Source of the DNA: Ryuthela nishihirai
Taxonomy: Eukaryota > Arthropoda > Arachnida > Araneae > Heptathelidae
Length of the DNA: 64,000 nt
NCBI GenBank assembly: GCA_038380435.1
Contig: JAWZYU010000058.1
Coordinates: 2,542,001 to 2,606,000 of the forward strand
Reading direction: 5' to 3'
The translations under genes were made by a program, and so were the position numbers. The notes under the pieces were generated by a model. It saw nothing but the letters and a program-made list of their open reading frames with translations, did not search any database and was not told where the DNA came from. Positions 1 through 9,657 of the stretch are shown here, piece after piece (position 1 is the first letter of the stretch; the number at the start of each line of letters is the position of its first letter).

Positions 1-636
1 TTGCACGATAAGCCTGGGGCGTTTGGGATTTCGTGGGTTTGGCCTGGGGCAATTGGTCTTTCACGGATTTGGTGTTTGTGCTTTTGCAGGTTTGGAATGG
101 GGCACTTGGGCTTTCACGGGTTTGGTGTTTGGGCTTTTGCAGTTTCATCCTCGGGTGTTTGGGATTTCATGGGTTCTGTCTTGGGGCATTTGGGCTTTCG
201 TGGGTTTTGCCTGGTGCGTATGAGTTTGGCCTGAGGCGTTTGGGATTTCCCAGGTTTGGCCTGGGGCATTGGGGCTTCCGTGGGTTTGGCCTGGGGCATT
301 TGGGTTTTCACGGGTTTGCCGTGTCGGATTTGGGATTTCCCGTGTTTGGCATTTGCGCTTTTGCAGATGTCGCCTGGGGCATTTGGGCTTTTGTGGGGTT
401 GGCATGTGGCCTTTGGGCTTTCCAGGTTTGGCATGTAGCATTTGAGCTTACCCAGTTTTGGCATTTGGGCTTTCGAAGGTTAGGCCTGGGGCGTTTGGGC
501 TTACCCGGATTTGGCATTTGAGCTTTTGCAGATTAGGCCTGGGCCGTTTGGGTTTCGTGGGTTTGACATGTGGCCTTTGGGGTTTCCAGGTTTGGCATGT
601 GGCATTTGTGCTCACCAGGATTTGGCATTTGGGCTT
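1..636 (+). repeat. Unit U1, variant CC at unit positions 319/325
   Basis: Matches the reference except C at 319 and C at 325, where the reference has G and G. The same pair is found in U5, U7, U8, U10, U15, U18 and U26. Confidence 0.9.
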
Positions 637-673
637 TTGCACGATAAGCCTGGGGCGTTTGGGATTTCGTGGG

Positions 674-980
674 TTTGGCCTGGGGCAATTGGTCTTTCAC
701 GGATTTGGTGTTTGTGCTTTTGCAGGTTTGGAATGGGGCACTTGGGCTTTCACGGGTTTGGTGTTTGGGCTTTTGCAGTTTCATCCTCGGGTGTTTGGGA
801 TTTCATGGGTTCTGTCTTGGGGCATTTGGGCTTTCGTGGGTTTTGCCTGGTGCGTATGAGTTTGGCCTGAGGCGTTTGGGATTTCCCAGGTTTGGCCTGG
901 GGCATTGGGGCTTCCGTGGGTTTGGCCTGGGGCATTTGGGTTTTCACGGGTTTGGCGTGTGGGATTTGGGATTTCCCGTG
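674..980 (+). repeat. Head part of the unit: sub-repeats 2 to 12
   Basis: This 307-bp part holds eleven sub-repeats: long 30, short 23, long 30, short 22, long 31, long 31, a truncated 20-mer (TTTTGCCTGGTGCGTATGAG), then four 30-mers in a row. The two short copies differ at one internal base. The run of four 30-mers at 861-980 is the most regular stretch of the unit and is where the one length variant of the array occurred (unit U11). Description from one unit; the same holds in all full units. Confidence 0.85.
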
Positions 981-1145
981 TTTGGCATTTGCGCTTTTGC
1001 AGATGTCGCCTGGGGCATTTGGGCTTTTGTGGGGTTGGCATGTGGCCTTTGGGCTTTCCAGGTTTGGCATGTAGCATTTGAGCTTACCCAGTTTTGGCAT
1101 TTGGGCTTTCGAAGGTTAGGCCTGGGGCGTTTGGGCTTACCCGGA
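981..1145 (+). repeat. 165-bp internal block A (sub-repeats 13 to 18)
   Basis: Six sub-repeats in the order short, long, ATGTGGC-type, ATGTAGC-type, short, long (23, 31, 28, 29, 24, 30 bp). The same order follows directly in block A', and matching members resemble each other more than other members; the first pair differs at one base of 23. The block therefore looks like one half of a tandem duplication that predates amplification of the 636-bp unit. The TTCGAA site lies only in this half. Confidence 0.8.
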
Positions 1146-1309
1146 TTTGGCATTTGAGCTTTTGCAGATTAGGCCTGGGCCGTTTGGGTTTCGTGGGTTT
1201 GACATGTGGCCTTTGGGGTTTCCAGGTTTGGCATGTGGCATTTGTGCTCACCAGGATTTGGCATTTGGGCTTTTGCACGATAAGCCTGGGGCGTTTGGGA
1301 TTTCGTGGG
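1146..1309 (+). repeat. 164-bp internal block A' (sub-repeats 19 to 23 plus 1)
   Basis: This is the second half of the internal duplication, with the same order of sub-repeat types (23, 29, 29, 30, 24, 29 bp). By eye about four fifths of bases match block A with small indels. It spans the arbitrary unit boundary used here (1273), which shows that the natural unit start is not the window start. The recurring divergent patch of U8/U9 and U15/U16 begins inside this block. Confidence 0.78.
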
Positions 1310-1908
1310 TTTGGCCTGGGGCAATTGGTCTTTCACGGCTTTGGTGTTTGTGCTTTTGCAGGTTTGGAATGGGGCACTTGGGCTTTCACGGGTTTGGTGT
1401 TTGGGCTTTTGCAGTTTCATCCTCGGGTGTTTGGGATTTCATGGGTTCTGTCTTGGGGCATTTGGGCTTTCGTGGGTTTTGCCTGGTGCGTATGAGTTTG
1501 GCCTGAGGCGTTTGGGATTTCCCAGGTTTGGCCTGGGGCATTGGGGCTTCCGTGGGTTTGGCCTGGGGCATTTGGGTTTTCACGGGTTTGCCGTGTGGGA
1601 TTTGGGATTTCCCGTGTTTGGCATTTGCGCTTTTGCAGATGTCGCCTGGGGCATTTGGGCTTTTGTGGGGTTGGCATGTGGCCTTTGGGCTTTCCAGGTT
1701 TGGCATGTAGCATTTGAGCTTACCCAGTTTTGGCATTTGGGCTTTCGAAGGTTAGGCCTGGGGCGTTTGGGCTTACCCGGATTTGGCATTTGAGCTTTTG
1801 CAGATTAGGCCTGGGCCGTTTGGGTTTCGTGGGTTTGACATGTGGCCTTTGGGGTTTCCAGGTTTGGCATGTGGCATTTGTGCTCACCAGGATTTGGCAT
1901 TTGGGCTT
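1273..1908 (+). repeat. Unit U3, C at unit position 67 and C at 319
   Basis: Substitutions at 1339 (A to C) and 1591 (G to C). Position 325 of the unit keeps G, so this is the single-C (CG) haplotype shared only with U6. Confidence 0.9.
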
Positions 1909-2544
1909 TTGCACGATAAGCCTGGGGCGTTTGGGATTTCGTGGGTTTGGCCTGGGGCAATTGGTCTTTCACGGATTTGGTGTTTGTGCTTTTGCAGGTT
2001 TGGAATGGGGCACTTGGGCTTTCACGGGTTTGGTGTTTGGGCTTTTGCAGTTTCATCCTCGGGTGTTTGGGATTTCATGGGTTCTGTCTTGGGGCATTTG
2101 GGCTTTCGTGGGTTTTGCCTGGTGCGTATGAGTTTGGCCTGAGGCGTTTGGGATTTCCCAGGTTTGGCCTGGGGCATTGGGGCTTCCGTGGGTTTGGCCT
2201 GGGGCATTTGGGTTTTCACGGGTTTGGCGTGTGGGATTTGGGATTTCCCGTGTTTGGCATTTGCGCTTTTGCAGATGTCGCCTGGGGCATTTGGGCTTTT
2301 GTGGGGTTGGCATGTGGCCTTTGGGCTTTCCAGGTTTGGCATGTAGCATTTGAGCTTACCCAGTTTTGGCATTTGGGCTTTCGAAGGTTAGGCCTGGGGC
2401 GTTTGGGCTTACCCGGATTTGGCATTTGAGCTTTTGCAGATTAGGCCTGGGCCGTTTGGGTTTCGTGGGTTTGACATGTGGCCTTTGGGGTTTCCAGGTT
2501 TGGCATGTGGCATTTGTGCTCACCAGGATTTGGCATTTGGGCTT

Positions 2545-3180
2545 TTGCACGATAAGCCTGGGGCGTTTGGGATTTCGTGGGTTTGGCCTGGGGCAATTGG
2601 TCTTTCACGGATTTGGTGTTTGTGCTTTTGCAGGTTTGGAATGGGGCACTTGGGCTTTCACGGGTTTGGTGTTTGGGCTTTTGCAGTTTCATCCTCGGGT
2701 GTTTGGGATTTCATGGGTTCTGTCTTGGGGCATTTGGGCTTTCGTGGGTTTTGCCTGGTGCGTATGAGTTTGGCCTGAGGCGTTTGGGATTTCCCAGGTT
2801 TGGCCTGGGGCATTGGGGCTTCCGTGGGTTTGGCCTGGGGCATTTGGGTTTTCACGGGTTTGCCGTGTCGGATTTGGGATTTCCCGTGTTTGGCATTTGC
2901 GCTTTTGCAGATGTCGCCTGGGGCATTTGGGCTTTTGTGGGGTTGGCATGTGGCCTTTGGGCTTTCCAGGTTTGGCATGTAGCATTTGAGCTTACCCAGT
3001 TTTGGCATTTGGGCTTTCGAAGGTTAGGCCTGGGGCGTTTGGGCTTACCCGGATTTGGCATTTGAGCTTTTGCAGATTAGGCCTGGGCCGTTTGGGTTTC
3101 GTGGGTTTGACATGTGGCCTTTGGGGTTTCCAGGTTTGGCATGTGGCATTTGTGCTCACCAGGATTTGGCATTTGGGCTT
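2545..3180 (+). repeat. Unit U5, variant CC at unit positions 319/325
   Basis: Substitutions at 2863 and 2869, both G to C; otherwise reference. Confidence 0.9.
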
Positions 3181-3816
3181 TTGCACGATAAGCCTGGGGC
3201 GTTTGGGATTTCGTGGGTTTGGCCTGGGGCAATTGGTCTTTCACGGATTTGGTGTTTGTGCTTTTGCAGGTTTGGAATGGGGCACTTGGGCTTTCACGGG
3301 TTTGGTGTTTGGGCTTTTGCAGTTTCATCCTCGGGTGTTTGGGATTTCATGGGTTCTGTCTTGGGGCATTTGGGCTTTCGTGGGTTTTGCCTGGTGCGTA
3401 TGAGTTTGGCCTGAGGCGTTTGGGATTTCCCAGGTTTGGCCTGGGGCATTGGGGCTTCCGTGGGTTTGGCCTGGGGCATTTGGGTTTTCACGGGTTTGCC
3501 GTGTGGGATTTGGGATTTCCCGTGTTTGGCATTTGCGCTTTTGCAGATGTCGCCTGGGGCATTTGGGCTTTTGTGGGGTTGGCATGTGGCCTTTGGGCTT
3601 TCCAGGTTTGGCATGTAGCATTTGAGCTTACCCAGTTTTGGCATTTGGGCTTTCGAAGGTTAGGCCTGGGGCGTTTGGGCTTACCCGGATTTGGCATTTG
3701 AGCTTTTGCAGATTAGGCCTGGGCCGTTTGGGTTTCGTGGGTTTGACATGTGGCCTTTGGGGTTTCCAGGTTTGGCATGTGGCATTTGTGCTCACCAGGA
3801 TTTGGCATTTGGGCTT
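3181..3816 (+). repeat. Unit U6, variant CG at unit positions 319/325
   Basis: One substitution, G to C at 3499; position 325 of the unit is the reference G. Confidence 0.9.
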
Positions 3817-4452
3817 TTGCACGATAAGCCTGGGGCGTTTGGGATTTCGTGGGTTTGGCCTGGGGCAATTGGTCTTTCACGGCTTTGGTGTTTGTGCTTT
3901 TGCAGGTTTGGAATGGGGCACTTGGGCTTTCACGGGTTTGGTGTTTGGGCTTTTGCAGTTTCATCCTCGGGTGTTTGGGATTTCATGGGTTCTGTCTTGG
4001 GGCATTTGGGCTTTCGTGGGTTTTGCCTGGTGCGTATGAGTTTGGCCTGAGGCGTTTGGGATTTCCCAGGTTTGGCCTGGGGCATTGGGGCTTCCGTGGG
4101 TTTGGCCTGGGGCATTTGGGTTTTCACGGGTTTGCCGTGTCGGATTTGGGATTTCCCGTGTTTGGCATTTGCGCTTTTGCAGATGTCGCCTGGGGCATTT
4201 GGGCTTTTGTGGGGTTGGCATGTGGCCTTTGGGCTTTCCAGGTTTGGCATGTAGCATTTGAGCTTACCCAGTTTTGGCATTTGGGCTTTCGAAGGTTAGG
4301 CCTGGGGCGTTTGGGCTTACCCGGATTTGGCATTTGAGCTTTTGCAGATTAGGCCTGGGCCGTTTGGGTTTCGTGGGTTTGACATGTGGCCTTTGGGGTT
4401 TCCAGGTTTGGCATGTGGCATTTGTGCTCACCAGGATTTGGCATTTGGGCTT
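3817..4452 (+). repeat. Unit U7, C at unit position 67 with CC at 319/325
   Basis: Substitutions at 3883 (A to C), 4135 and 4141 (both G to C). U10 carries exactly the same three. Confidence 0.9.
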
Positions 4453-5088
4453 TTGCACGATAAGCCTGGGGCGTTTGGGATTTCGTGGGTTTGGCCTGGG
4501 GCAATTGGTCTTTCACGGATTTGGTGTTTGTGCTTTTGCAGGTTTGGAATGGGGCACTTGGGCTTTCACGGGTTTGGTGTTTGGGCTTTTGCAGTTTCAT
4601 CCTCGGGTGTTTGGGATTTCATGGGTTCTGTCTTGGGGCATTTGGGCTTTCGTGGGTTTTGCCTGGTGCGTATGAGTTTGGCCTGAGGCGTTTGGGATTT
4701 CCCAGGTTTGGCCTGGGGCATTGGGGCTTCCGTGGGTTTGGCCTGGGGCATTTGGGTTTTCACGGGTTTGCCGTGTCGGATTTGGGATTTCCCGTGTTTG
4801 GCATTTGCGCTTTTGCAGATGTCGCCTGGGGCATTTGGGCTTTTGTGGGGTTGGCATGTGGCCTTTGGGCTTTCCAGGTTTGGCATGTAGCATTTGAGCT
4901 TACCCAGTTTTGGCATTTGGGCTTTCGAAGGTTAGGCCTGGGGCGTTTGGGCTTACCCGGATTTGGCATTTGAGCTTTTGCAGATTAGGCCTGGGCCGTT
5001 TGGGTTTCGTGGGTTTGGCACGTGGCCTTTGGGGTTTCCAGGTTTGACATGTGGCATTTGTGCTCACCAGGATTTGGCATTTGGGCTT
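4453..5088 (+). repeat. Unit U8, CC variant with divergent 3' end
   Basis: Substitutions at 4771 and 4777 (G to C), then 5018 (A to G), 5021 (T to C) and 5047 (G to A). The last three open the divergent patch that continues into U9. Confidence 0.9.
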
Positions 5089-5235
5089 TTGCAGCATAAG
5101 CCTGGGTCGTTTGGGATTTCGTGGGTTTGGCCTGGGGCAATTGGTCTTTCACGGGTTTGGTGTTTGTGCTTTTGCAGGTTTGGAATGGGGCACTTGGGCT
5201 TTCACGGGTTTGGTGTTTGGGCTTTTGCAGTTTCT
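5018..5235 (+). repeat. Divergent patch, first copy (U8 tail to U9 head)
   Basis: Eight substitutions fall within 218 bp: 5018, 5021, 5047, 5094, 5095, 5107, 5155 and 5235. Seven of them recur at the same unit positions at 9440-9657; only 5107 (G to T) is private. Several restore the sub-repeat consensus, for example TTTGGC at 5018, CACGGG at 5155 and GCAG at 5094, so the patch may keep older states or come from another subfamily. It spans the end of one unit and the start of the next, as expected of a conversion or crossover tract. Confidence 0.85.
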
Positions 5236-5724
5236 TCCTCGGGTGTTTGGGATTTCATGGGTTCTGTCTTGGGGCATTTGGGCTTTCGTGGGTTTTGCCT
5301 GGTGCGTATGAGTTTGGCCTGAGGCGTTTGGGATTTCCCAGGTTTGGCCTGGGGCATTGGGGCTTCCGTGGGTTTGGCCTGGGGCATTTGGGTTTTCACG
5401 GGTTTGGCGTGTGGGATTTGGGATTTCCCGTGTTTGGCATTTGCGCTTTTGCAGATGTCGCCTGGGGCATTTGGGCTTTTGTGGGGTTGGCATGTGGCCT
5501 TTGGGCTTTCCAGGTTTGGCATGTAGCATTTGAGCTTACCCAGTTTTGGCATTTGGGCTTTCGAAGGTTAGGCCTGGGGCGTTTGGGCTTACCCGGATTT
5601 GGCATTTGAGCTTTTGCAGATTAGGCCTGGGCCGTTTGGGTTTCGTGGGTTTGACATGTGGCCTTTGGGGTTTCCAGGTTTGGCATGTGGCATTTGTGCT
5701 CACCAGGATTTGGCATTTGGGCTT
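5089..5724 (+). repeat. Unit U9, divergent 5' part
   Basis: Substitutions at 5094 and 5095 (CG to GC), 5107 (G to T), 5155 (A to G) and 5235 (A to T); the remainder is reference, with GG at unit positions 319/325. The closest relative is U16. Confidence 0.9.
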
Positions 5725-6360
5725 TTGCACGATAAGCCTGGGGCGTTTGGGATTTCGTGGGTTTGGCCTGGGGCAATTGGTCTTTCACGGCTTTGGTGTT
5801 TGTGCTTTTGCAGGTTTGGAATGGGGCACTTGGGCTTTCACGGGTTTGGTGTTTGGGCTTTTGCAGTTTCATCCTCGGGTGTTTGGGATTTCATGGGTTC
5901 TGTCTTGGGGCATTTGGGCTTTCGTGGGTTTTGCCTGGTGCGTATGAGTTTGGCCTGAGGCGTTTGGGATTTCCCAGGTTTGGCCTGGGGCATTGGGGCT
6001 TCCGTGGGTTTGGCCTGGGGCATTTGGGTTTTCACGGGTTTGCCGTGTCGGATTTGGGATTTCCCGTGTTTGGCATTTGCGCTTTTGCAGATGTCGCCTG
6101 GGGCATTTGGGCTTTTGTGGGGTTGGCATGTGGCCTTTGGGCTTTCCAGGTTTGGCATGTAGCATTTGAGCTTACCCAGTTTTGGCATTTGGGCTTTCGA
6201 AGGTTAGGCCTGGGGCGTTTGGGCTTACCCGGATTTGGCATTTGAGCTTTTGCAGATTAGGCCTGGGCCGTTTGGGTTTCGTGGGTTTGACATGTGGCCT
6301 TTGGGGTTTCCAGGTTTGGCATGTGGCATTTGTGCTCACCAGGATTTGGCATTTGGGCTT
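5725..6360 (+). repeat. Unit U10, C at unit position 67 with CC at 319/325
   Basis: Substitutions at 5791, 6043 and 6049, the same set as U7, three units upstream. Confidence 0.9.
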
Positions 6361-6966
6361 TTGCACGATAAGCCTGGGGCGTTTGGGATTTCGTGGGTTT
6401 GGCCTGGGGCAATTGGTCTTTCACGGATTTGGTGTTTGTGCTTTTGCAGGTTTGGAATGGGGCACTTGGGCTTTCACGGGTTTGGTGTTTGGGCTTTTGC
6501 AGTTTCATCCTCGGGTGTTTGGGATTTCATGGGTTCTGTCTTGGGGCATTTGGGCTTTCGTGGGTTTTGCCTGGTGCGTATGAGTTTGGCCTGAGGCGTT
6601 TGGGATTTCCCAGGTTTGGCCTGGGGCATTTGGGTTTTCACGGGTTTGGCGTGTGGGATTTGGGATTTCCCGTGTTTGGCATTTGCGCTTTTGCAGATGT
6701 CGCCTGGGGCATTTGGGCTTTTGTGGGGTTGGCATGTGGCCTTTGGGCTTTCCAGGTTTGGCATGTAGCATTTGAGCTTACCCAGTTTTGGCATTTGGGC
6801 TTTCGAAGGTTAGGCCTGGGGCGTTTGGGCTTACCCGGATTTGGCATTTGAGCTTTTGCAGATTAGGCCTGGGCCGTTTGGGTTTCGTGGGTTTGACATG
6901 TGGCCTTTGGGGTTTCCAGGTTTGGCATGTGGCATTTGTGCTCACCAGGATTTGGCATTTGGGCTT
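6361..6966 (+). repeat. Short unit U11, 606 bp, one 30-bp sub-repeat missing
   Basis: The only length variant in the window. Two neighbouring 30-bp sub-repeats of the reference (unit positions 255-314) are reduced to one. They share their first 16 bases, so the junction lies somewhere in 6615-6630 and cannot be placed more exactly. The rest of the unit is reference. The loss of exactly one sub-repeat points to slippage or unequal exchange between neighbouring 30-mers. Confidence 0.95.
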
Positions 6967-7602
6967 TTGCACGATAAGCCTGGGGCGTTTGGGATTTCGT
7001 GGGTTTGGCCTGGGGCAATTGGTCTTTCACGGATTTGGTGTTTGTGCTTTTGCAGGTTTGGAATGGGGCACTTGGGCTTTCACGGGTTTGGTGTTTGGGC
7101 TTTTGCAGTTTCATCCTCGGGTGTTTGGGATTTCATGGGTTCTGTCTTGGGGCATTTGGGCTTTCGTGGGTTTTGCCTGGTGCGTATGAGTTTGGCCTGA
7201 GGCGTTTGGGATTTCCCAGGTTTGGCCTGGGGCATTGGGGCTTCCGTGGGTTTGGCCTGGGGCATTTGGGTTTTCACGGGTTTGGCGTGTGGGATTTGGG
7301 ATTTCCCGTGTTTGGCATTTGCGCTTTTGCAGATGTCGCCTGGGGCATTTGGGCTTTTGTGGGGTTGGCATGTGGCCTTTGGGCTTTCCAGGTTTGGCAT
7401 GTAGCATTTGAGCTTACCCAGTTTTGGCATTTGGGCTTTCGAAGGTTAGGCCTGGGGCGTTTGGGCTTACCCGGATTTGGCATTTGAGCTTTTGCAGATT
7501 AGGCCTGGGCCGTTTGGGTTTCGTGGGTTTGACATGTGGCCTTTGGGGTTTCCAGGTTTGGCATGTGGCATTTGTGCTCACCAGGATTTGGCATTTGGGC
7601 TT

Positions 7603-8238
7603 TTGCACGATAAGCGTGGGGCGTTTGGGATTTCGTGGGTTTGGCCTGGGGCAATTGGTCTTTCACGGGTTTGGTGTTTGTGCTTTTGCAGGTTTGGAAT
7701 GGGGCACTTGGGCTTTCACGTTTTTGGTGTTTGGGCTTTTGCAGTTTCATCCTCGGGTGTTTGGGATTTCATGGGTTCTGTCTTGGGGCATTTGGGCTTT
7801 CGTGGGTTTTGCCTGGTGCGTATGAGTTTGGCCTGAGGCGTTTGGGATTTCCCAGGTTTGGCCTGGGGCATTGGGGCTTCCGTGGGTTTGGCCTGGGGCA
7901 TTTGGGTTTTCACGGGTTTGGCGTGTGGGATTTGGGATTTCCCGTGTTTGGCATTTGCGCTTTTGCAGATGTCGCCTGGGGCATTTGGGCTTTTGTGGGG
8001 TTGGCATGTGGCCTTTGGGCTTTCCAGGTTTGGCATGTAGCATTTGAGCTTACCCAGTTTTGGCATTTGGGCTTTCGAAGGTTAGGCCTGGGGCGTTTGG
8101 GCTTACCCGGATTTGGCATTTGAGCTTTTGCAGATTAGGCCTGGGCCGTTTGGGTTTCGTGGGTTTGACATGTGGCCTTTGGGGTTTCCAGGTTTGGCAT
8201 GTGGCATTTGTGCTCACCAGGATTTGGCATTTGGGCTT
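7603..8238 (+). repeat. Unit U13, four-base variant
   Basis: Substitutions at 7616 (C to G), 7669 (A to G), 7721 and 7722 (GG to TT). The same four occur in the left part of U15, two units downstream, with reference unit U14 between them, so U12-U13 and U14-U15 look like a duplicated pair. Confidence 0.9.
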
Positions 8239-8874
8239 TTGCACGATAAGCCTGGGGCGTTTGGGATTTCGTGGGTTTGGCCTGGGGCAATTGGTCTTTC
8301 ACGGATTTGGTGTTTGTGCTTTTGCAGGTTTGGAATGGGGCACTTGGGCTTTCACGGGTTTGGTGTTTGGGCTTTTGCAGTTTCATCCTCGGGTGTTTGG
8401 GATTTCATGGGTTCTGTCTTGGGGCATTTGGGCTTTCGTGGGTTTTGCCTGGTGCGTATGAGTTTGGCCTGAGGCGTTTGGGATTTCCCAGGTTTGGCCT
8501 GGGGCATTGGGGCTTCCGTGGGTTTGGCCTGGGGCATTTGGGTTTTCACGGGTTTGGCGTGTGGGATTTGGGATTTCCCGTGTTTGGCATTTGCGCTTTT
8601 GCAGATGTCGCCTGGGGCATTTGGGCTTTTGTGGGGTTGGCATGTGGCCTTTGGGCTTTCCAGGTTTGGCATGTAGCATTTGAGCTTACCCAGTTTTGGC
8701 ATTTGGGCTTTCGAAGGTTAGGCCTGGGGCGTTTGGGCTTACCCGGATTTGGCATTTGAGCTTTTGCAGATTAGGCCTGGGCCGTTTGGGTTTCGTGGGT
8801 TTGACATGTGGCCTTTGGGGTTTCCAGGTTTGGCATGTGGCATTTGTGCTCACCAGGATTTGGCATTTGGGCTT

Positions 8875-9510
8875 TTGCACGATAAGCGTGGGGCGTTTGG
8901 GATTTCGTGGGTTTGGCCTGGGGCAATTGGTCTTTCACGGGTTTGGTGTTTGTGCTTTTGCAGGTTTGGAATGGGGCACTTGGGCTTTCACGTTTTTGGT
9001 GTTTGGGCTTTTGCAGTTTCATCCTCGGGTGTTTGGGATTTCATGGGTTCTGTCTTGGGGCATTTGGGCTTTCGTGGGTTTTGCCTGGTGCGTATGAGTT
9101 TGGCCTGAGGCGTTTGGGATTTCCCAGGTTTGGCCTGGGGCATTGGGGCTTCCGTGGGTTTGGCCTGGGGCATTTGGGTTTTCACGGGTTTGCCGTGTCG
9201 GATTTGGGATTTCCCGTGTTTGGCATTTGCGCTTTTGCAGATGTCGCCTGGGGCATTTGGGCTTTTGTGGGGTTGGCATGTGGCCTTTGGGCTTTCCAGG
9301 TTTGGCATGTAGCATTTGAGCTTACCCAGTTTTGGCATTTGGGCTTTCGAAGGTTAGGCCTGGGGCGTTTGGGCTTACCCGGATTTGGCATTTGAGCTTT
9401 TGCAGATTAGGCCTGGGCCGTTTGGGTTTCGTGGGTTTGGCACGTGGCCTTTGGGGTTTCCAGGTTTGACATGTGGCATTTGTGCTCACCAGGATTTGGC
9501 ATTTGGGCTT
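8875..9510 (+). repeat. Unit U15, mosaic of U13-type left part and U8-type right part
   Basis: Left part: 8888 G, 8941 G, 8993-8994 TT, as in U13. Right part: 9193 C, 9199 C, 9440 G, 9443 C, 9469 A, as in U8. The switch lies between 8994 and 9193. The unit is best read as a recombinant between two unit types found elsewhere in the left section. Confidence 0.88.
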
Positions 9511-9657
9511 TTGCAGCATAAGCCTGGGGCGTTTGGGATTTCGTGGGTTTGGCCTGGGGCAATTGGTCTTTCACGGGTTTGGTGTTTGTGCTTTTGCAGG
9601 TTTGGAATGGGGCACTTGGGCTTTCACGGGTTTGGTGTTTGGGCTTTTGCAGTTTCT
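9440..9657 (+). repeat. Divergent patch, second copy (U15 tail to U16 head)
   Basis: Seven substitutions at 9440, 9443, 9469, 9516, 9517, 9577 and 9657, at the same unit positions as the patch at 5018-5235. The distance is 4422 bp, equal to six full units plus the 606-bp unit. Only 9529 differs, keeping the reference G where the first copy has T at 5107. Confidence 0.88.

Larger units (their letters stand above)
637..1272 (+). repeat. Reference 636-bp unit (U2), identical to the commonest form
   Basis: This copy carries the majority base at every variable position and serves as reference. It divides completely into 23 sub-repeats with lengths, starting at unit position 9, of 29, 30, 23, 30, 22, 31, 31, 20, 30, 30, 30, 30, 23, 31, 28, 29, 24, 30, 23, 29, 29, 30 and 24; these sum to 636, the last running into the next unit. 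The long class reads TTTGGC, CTGGGGC (or ATGTGGC), ATTTGGGC and a 9-base tail such as TTTCACGGG. The short class lacks the second element and usually ends in TTTTGCAG plus one or two bases. It holds 20 CpG and one TTCGAA site per unit (1108-1113 here). Every reading frame is closed by stops within the unit. Confidence 0.93.
1..6360 (+). repeat. Variant-rich left section, units U1 to U10
   Basis: Ten full units with 23 substitutions relative to the reference, about 0.36%, against about 0.01% in the last 38 kb of the window. U2 and U4 are reference type; the other eight carry different combinations of a few alternative bases. The base C at unit position 67 is found only here (U3, U7, U10), and CC or CG at positions 319/325 dominates here. 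Such a gradient is expected near an array edge or a boundary between array domains, so more divergent units may lie to the left of the window. Confidence 0.85.

Noticed and set aside
114..464. Minus-strand frames encoding Lys-, Pro-, Gln- and Thr-rich repeats (about 64 to 126 codons)
   Set aside because: They are the complement of the same 30-bp sub-repeats and mimic a repetitive secreted or structural protein only in composition. No initiation context, signal peptide or conserved domain is visible, and each copy stops within the unit.
33..521. Open reading frame of 162 codons repeated in every unit, plus strand
   Set aside because: It recurs only because 636 is a multiple of three and the strand is poor in A, hence poor in stop codons. 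Long frames overlap in several phases on both strands, the product is a low-complexity string of G, F, W and L, and each frame is closed within the unit. No domain is recognisable.
637..1272. CENP-B box as a sign of a centromere
   Set aside because: I looked for the core pattern TTCG, four bases, A, two bases, CGGG on both strands of the unit and found none. This does not exclude a centromere.
637..1272. Ribosomal DNA spacer repeat or tRNA/5S gene within the unit
   Set aside because: No rRNA, 5S or tRNA-like segment or internal promoter boxes are seen; the entire unit is accounted for by the 23 sub-repeats.
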